Positions 62,095-64,000 of a stretch of DNA of 64,000 nt are shown here, piece by piece. The notes under the pieces are model-generated. The model worked only from the letters and a program-made list of their open reading frames with translations, did not search any database and was not told where the DNA came from. The DNA comes from an uncultured Parabacteroides sp. Its GTDB lineage: Bacteria; Bacteroidota; Bacteroidia; Bacteroidales; Tannerellaceae. Every line of letters begins with the position of its first letter. Position 1 is the first letter of the stretch. Where the stretch lies: assembly GCF_902493135.1 (NCBI RefSeq), contig NZ_CABUOD010000023.1:12036-76035 (forward strand). Reading direction: 5' to 3'. A program made the position numbers and the translations under genes.

Positions 62095-63870
62095 ATGAAA
62101 CAGTTCTTCAAAACAGTATTTGCATCCACACTGGGCGTGCTGGTTGCTTTGGGAATCGTAACAATGGGTTCCATCTTTTTCATCATAGGAGTAGCTGCCA
62201 GTGCTGACGGTTCTTCCGAGTATAAACCGGATAAGAATACGGTGTTTAAACTTTCTTTAAATGGTGTCTTGGTCGATCAGGCAGTGAAGAATCCTTTTTC
62301 AGAGCTCATGGGAGAAAGTGGCAACCAAATGGCTGTGTCGGATGTGATCAAAGCGATCCGCCGTGCAAAGGCAAACGATAACATTAAAGGTATTTATCTG
62401 GAAGCCGGCTCCCTCTCTACGGGCTTTGCCGGGATTGAAGCGATCCGTCGCGAGCTGGTGGACTTTAAGGATAGCGGTAAGTTTATCGTGTCTTATGGCG
62501 ATTTTTATACGCAAGGTTCTTATTACCTGTGTAGCGTGGCCGACTCTGTTTTTCTGAATCCGCAGGGTAGTGTCTCATTGGTGGGACTTGCATCACAGGG
62601 CATGTTCTTTACCGGATTGGCTGAAAAGTTAGGCGTGGAACATTATATCTTCAAGGTAGGAACTTATAAGAGTGCCGTAGAACCGTTTTTCCTGAAAAAG
62701 TTTAGTGATGCCAACCGTGAACAGCTGACTTCTTTCTTAGGCAGCGTATGGGGAAACCTGACAACCGCTATCGAGAAAAGCCGTAATATCTCTTCCGACG
62801 AATTGAACCGTTACCTGAACGAAGGTCTTGCAATGGGCCAGGCTTCCAATGCCGTTGATTATAAATTGGCGGATGGGCTCCGCTATCGTTATGAGGTGGA
62901 AAACTGTGTGAAAGAAATGGCCGGACAGGATGTGAAAGGCAAACTGAAAACGGCTGGTGTCGATAAAGTCGCCTCCATCAAAGTAAAAGAAAAAGACAGT
63001 AAGAATAAGATCGCAGTCCTGTATGCGGAAGGTGAAATCAGAGACGAAGATTCTTCTTCTCCTTTCAGTGCCGATGAACAGGTGATTTCGGAAGAAATGG
63101 CAAAGAAGTTGCGTAAGCTGAAAGACGATGACGATGTAAAAGCCGTAGTCTTCCGTGTGAACTCTCCGGGTGGTAGTGCCTATATTTCCGAACAGATCTG
63201 GAAAGAAGTCGAAGAACTGAAAGCCAAGAAGCCGATTGTCGTTTCAATGGGTAACTATGCCGCTTCCGGTGGCTATTATATCTCTTGTGCCGCAAACAAG
63301 ATTGTCGCAGAGCGTACGACACTGACCGGCTCGATCGGTGTATTCGGTGTAGTCCGCAATTTCACCGGAACATTTGACAAAGTAGGTGTAACTACGGATA
63401 TCGTAAAGACAAATACATTCGCTGACCTGGGAGACATCAGCCGTCCGATGCGTGAAGATGAAAAGGCGCTGATCCAGCGTGGCGTGGAACAGACTTACGA
63501 TTTGTTCCTGACCCGTTGCGCAGATGGCCGCGGCATGACAAAGGCGGAGATCGACTCGATCGGACAAGGACGTGTCTGGACAGGCGAACAGGCGTTGGAG
63601 AGAGGCCTGGTCGACCAGTTGGGCGGTATGGATGATGCAATCAAGGAGGCTGCGGTTTTGGCGGAACTGACTGACTATTCAGTAACGGTTGCCGACGGTC
63701 CGAAAGATTTCTTTACCAAATTCATGGAGAAGCAGATGGATGAAGCAAAAATCTCCATCGCCAAATCTGTAATGGGTGAAGAACAATTCAAACTGTTCTC
63801 GACTATCCGTCGGGCTGAAACGGAATCCGGTATTATTGCCCGCATGCCGTTTGATATAAAAGGTTTATAA
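62095..63870 (+). CDS. sppA: Signal peptide peptidase SppA, 67K type
   Basis: Start at the ATG at 62095 (MKQFFKTVFASTLGVLVALGI, a membrane anchor); an upstream TTG at 62062 lacks support. The 591-residue protein has the double-domain SppA layout. The catalytic lysine lies in the N-terminal half (VGTYKSAVEPF) and the catalytic serine in the C-terminal half (MGNYAASGGYYIS). It degrades leftover signal peptides in the membrane. A hairpin repeat starts 13 bases after its stop. Confidence 0.95.
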   Translation: MKQFFKTVFASTLGVLVALGIVTMGSIFFIIGVAASADGSSEYKPDKNTVFKLSLNGVLVDQAVKNPFSELMGESGNQMAVSDVIKAIRRAKANDNIKGIYLEAGSLSTGFAGIEAIRRELVDFKDSGKFIVSYGDFYTQGSYYLCSVADSVFLNPQGSVSLVGLASQGMFFTGLAEKLGVEHYIFKVGTYKSAVEPFFLKKFSDANREQLTSFLGSVWGNLTTAIEKSRNISSDELNRYLNEGLAMGQASNAVDYKLADGLRYRYEVENCVKEMAGQDVKGKLKTAGVDKVASIKVKEKDSKNKIAVLYAEGEIRDEDSSSPFSADEQVISEEMAKKLRKLKDDDDVKAVVFRVNSPGGSAYISEQIWKEVEELKAKKPIVVSMGNYAASGGYYISCAANKIVAERTTLTGSIGVFGVVRNFTGTFDKVGVTTDIVKTNTFADLGDISRPMREDEKALIQRGVEQTYDLFLTRCADGRGMTKAEIDSIGQGRVWTGEQALERGLVDQLGGMDDAIKEAAVLAELTDYSVTVADGPKDFFTKFMEKQMDEAKISIAKSVMGEEQFKLFSTIRRAETESGIIARMPFDIKGL

Positions 63871-63883
63871 TAAACATGAGGGT

Positions 63884-64000
63884 GTGTCAAAAAGAAAATC
63901 CTGCTTACAATAGACACAATTTAGACACAATTTAGGCACGGATTACGCGGATTACACGGAAAGATAATAAATTTATCCGTGTAAATCCGTGAAATCCGTG
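63884..64000. repeat. Dispersed hairpin repeat, second copy, cut by the window edge
   Basis: It begins with the same GTGTCAAAA as the copy at 5676, then has TTTAGGCACGGAT (63931-63943), ACACGGA and the returning arm TCCGTGTAAATCCGTG. The right terminal repeat lies beyond the window. It again follows a gene stop closely. Confidence 0.75.

Overview
The window looks like the chromosome of a gut Bacteroidales, most likely Parabacteroides or a close relative in Tannerellaceae. The reasons are a SusC/SusD pair, a PorP-GldK-GldL-GldM-GldN type IX secretion operon, a three-gene succinate dehydrogenase/fumarate reductase, many lipoproteins, and the Bacteroidetes -7 promoter box TAnnTTTG with a TTG/TTTG box about 20 bases upstream. 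There are no rRNA or tRNA genes, no insertion sequences and no CRISPR. The genus is inferred from gene content; no database search was possible.

Layout. 0-5.7 kb: the end of a signal-peptidase-like gene that lacks the usual catalytic lysine, a WbqC protein, a cation/proton antiporter and a large transglutaminase-like lipoprotein. 5.8-12.1 kb (minus strand): the T9SS core operon. 12.2-19.5 kb (minus): DUF2795 protein, cobalamin adenosyltransferase, a methyltransferase and a tripartite RND efflux operon. 19.7-35.0 kb (minus): a glycan-utilisation region with GH29 alpha-L-fucosidase, a PD40 beta-propeller with a CxxCH motif, a DUF6057-like membrane protein, a small secreted protein, SusD, SusC, a 1.4 kb non-coding stretch, a DUF6807/PmoA-like lipoprotein, an intact histidine kinase and a degenerate one. 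35.3-38.8 kb: sdhCAB. 39.1-40.1 kb: dusB. 40.3-45.1 kb and 50.7-58.9 kb: two related modules, each BlaI-like repressor, M56 (BlaR1-like) membrane protease, TPR protein and 6-bladed beta-propeller lipoprotein(s). Between them lie U32 peptidase, thioesterase, dprA, a GDPD and a nucleotidyltransferase/HEPN-like protein. 59.0-63.9 kb: patatin-like outer-membrane protein, DUF2461 protein and SppA.

The most unusual items are (1) the two BlaI/M56/TPR/propeller modules, whose repressor genes have different palindromes at their promoters and whose proteases carry different periplasmic tails (two TonB C-terminal domains in one, ExbD-like repeats in the other); (2) three copies of a small-RNA-like unit on the minus strand, each with a promoter and a terminator, two of them sharing 62 identical bases; (3) a histidine pseudokinase next to an intact paralogue; (4) a pair of identical 15-base palindromes flanking the susC promoter; (5) a propeller pseudogene inside the second module; and (6) degenerate 21-22 bp tandem repeats at two intergenic loci.

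Working together, the SusCD/fucosidase region probably imports and trims fucosylated glycans. The M56 modules look like envelope-sensing circuits that derepress surface propeller proteins through cleavage of BlaI-type repressors. The T9SS genes build the secretion motor and ring, and sdhCAB serves anaerobic fumarate respiration.
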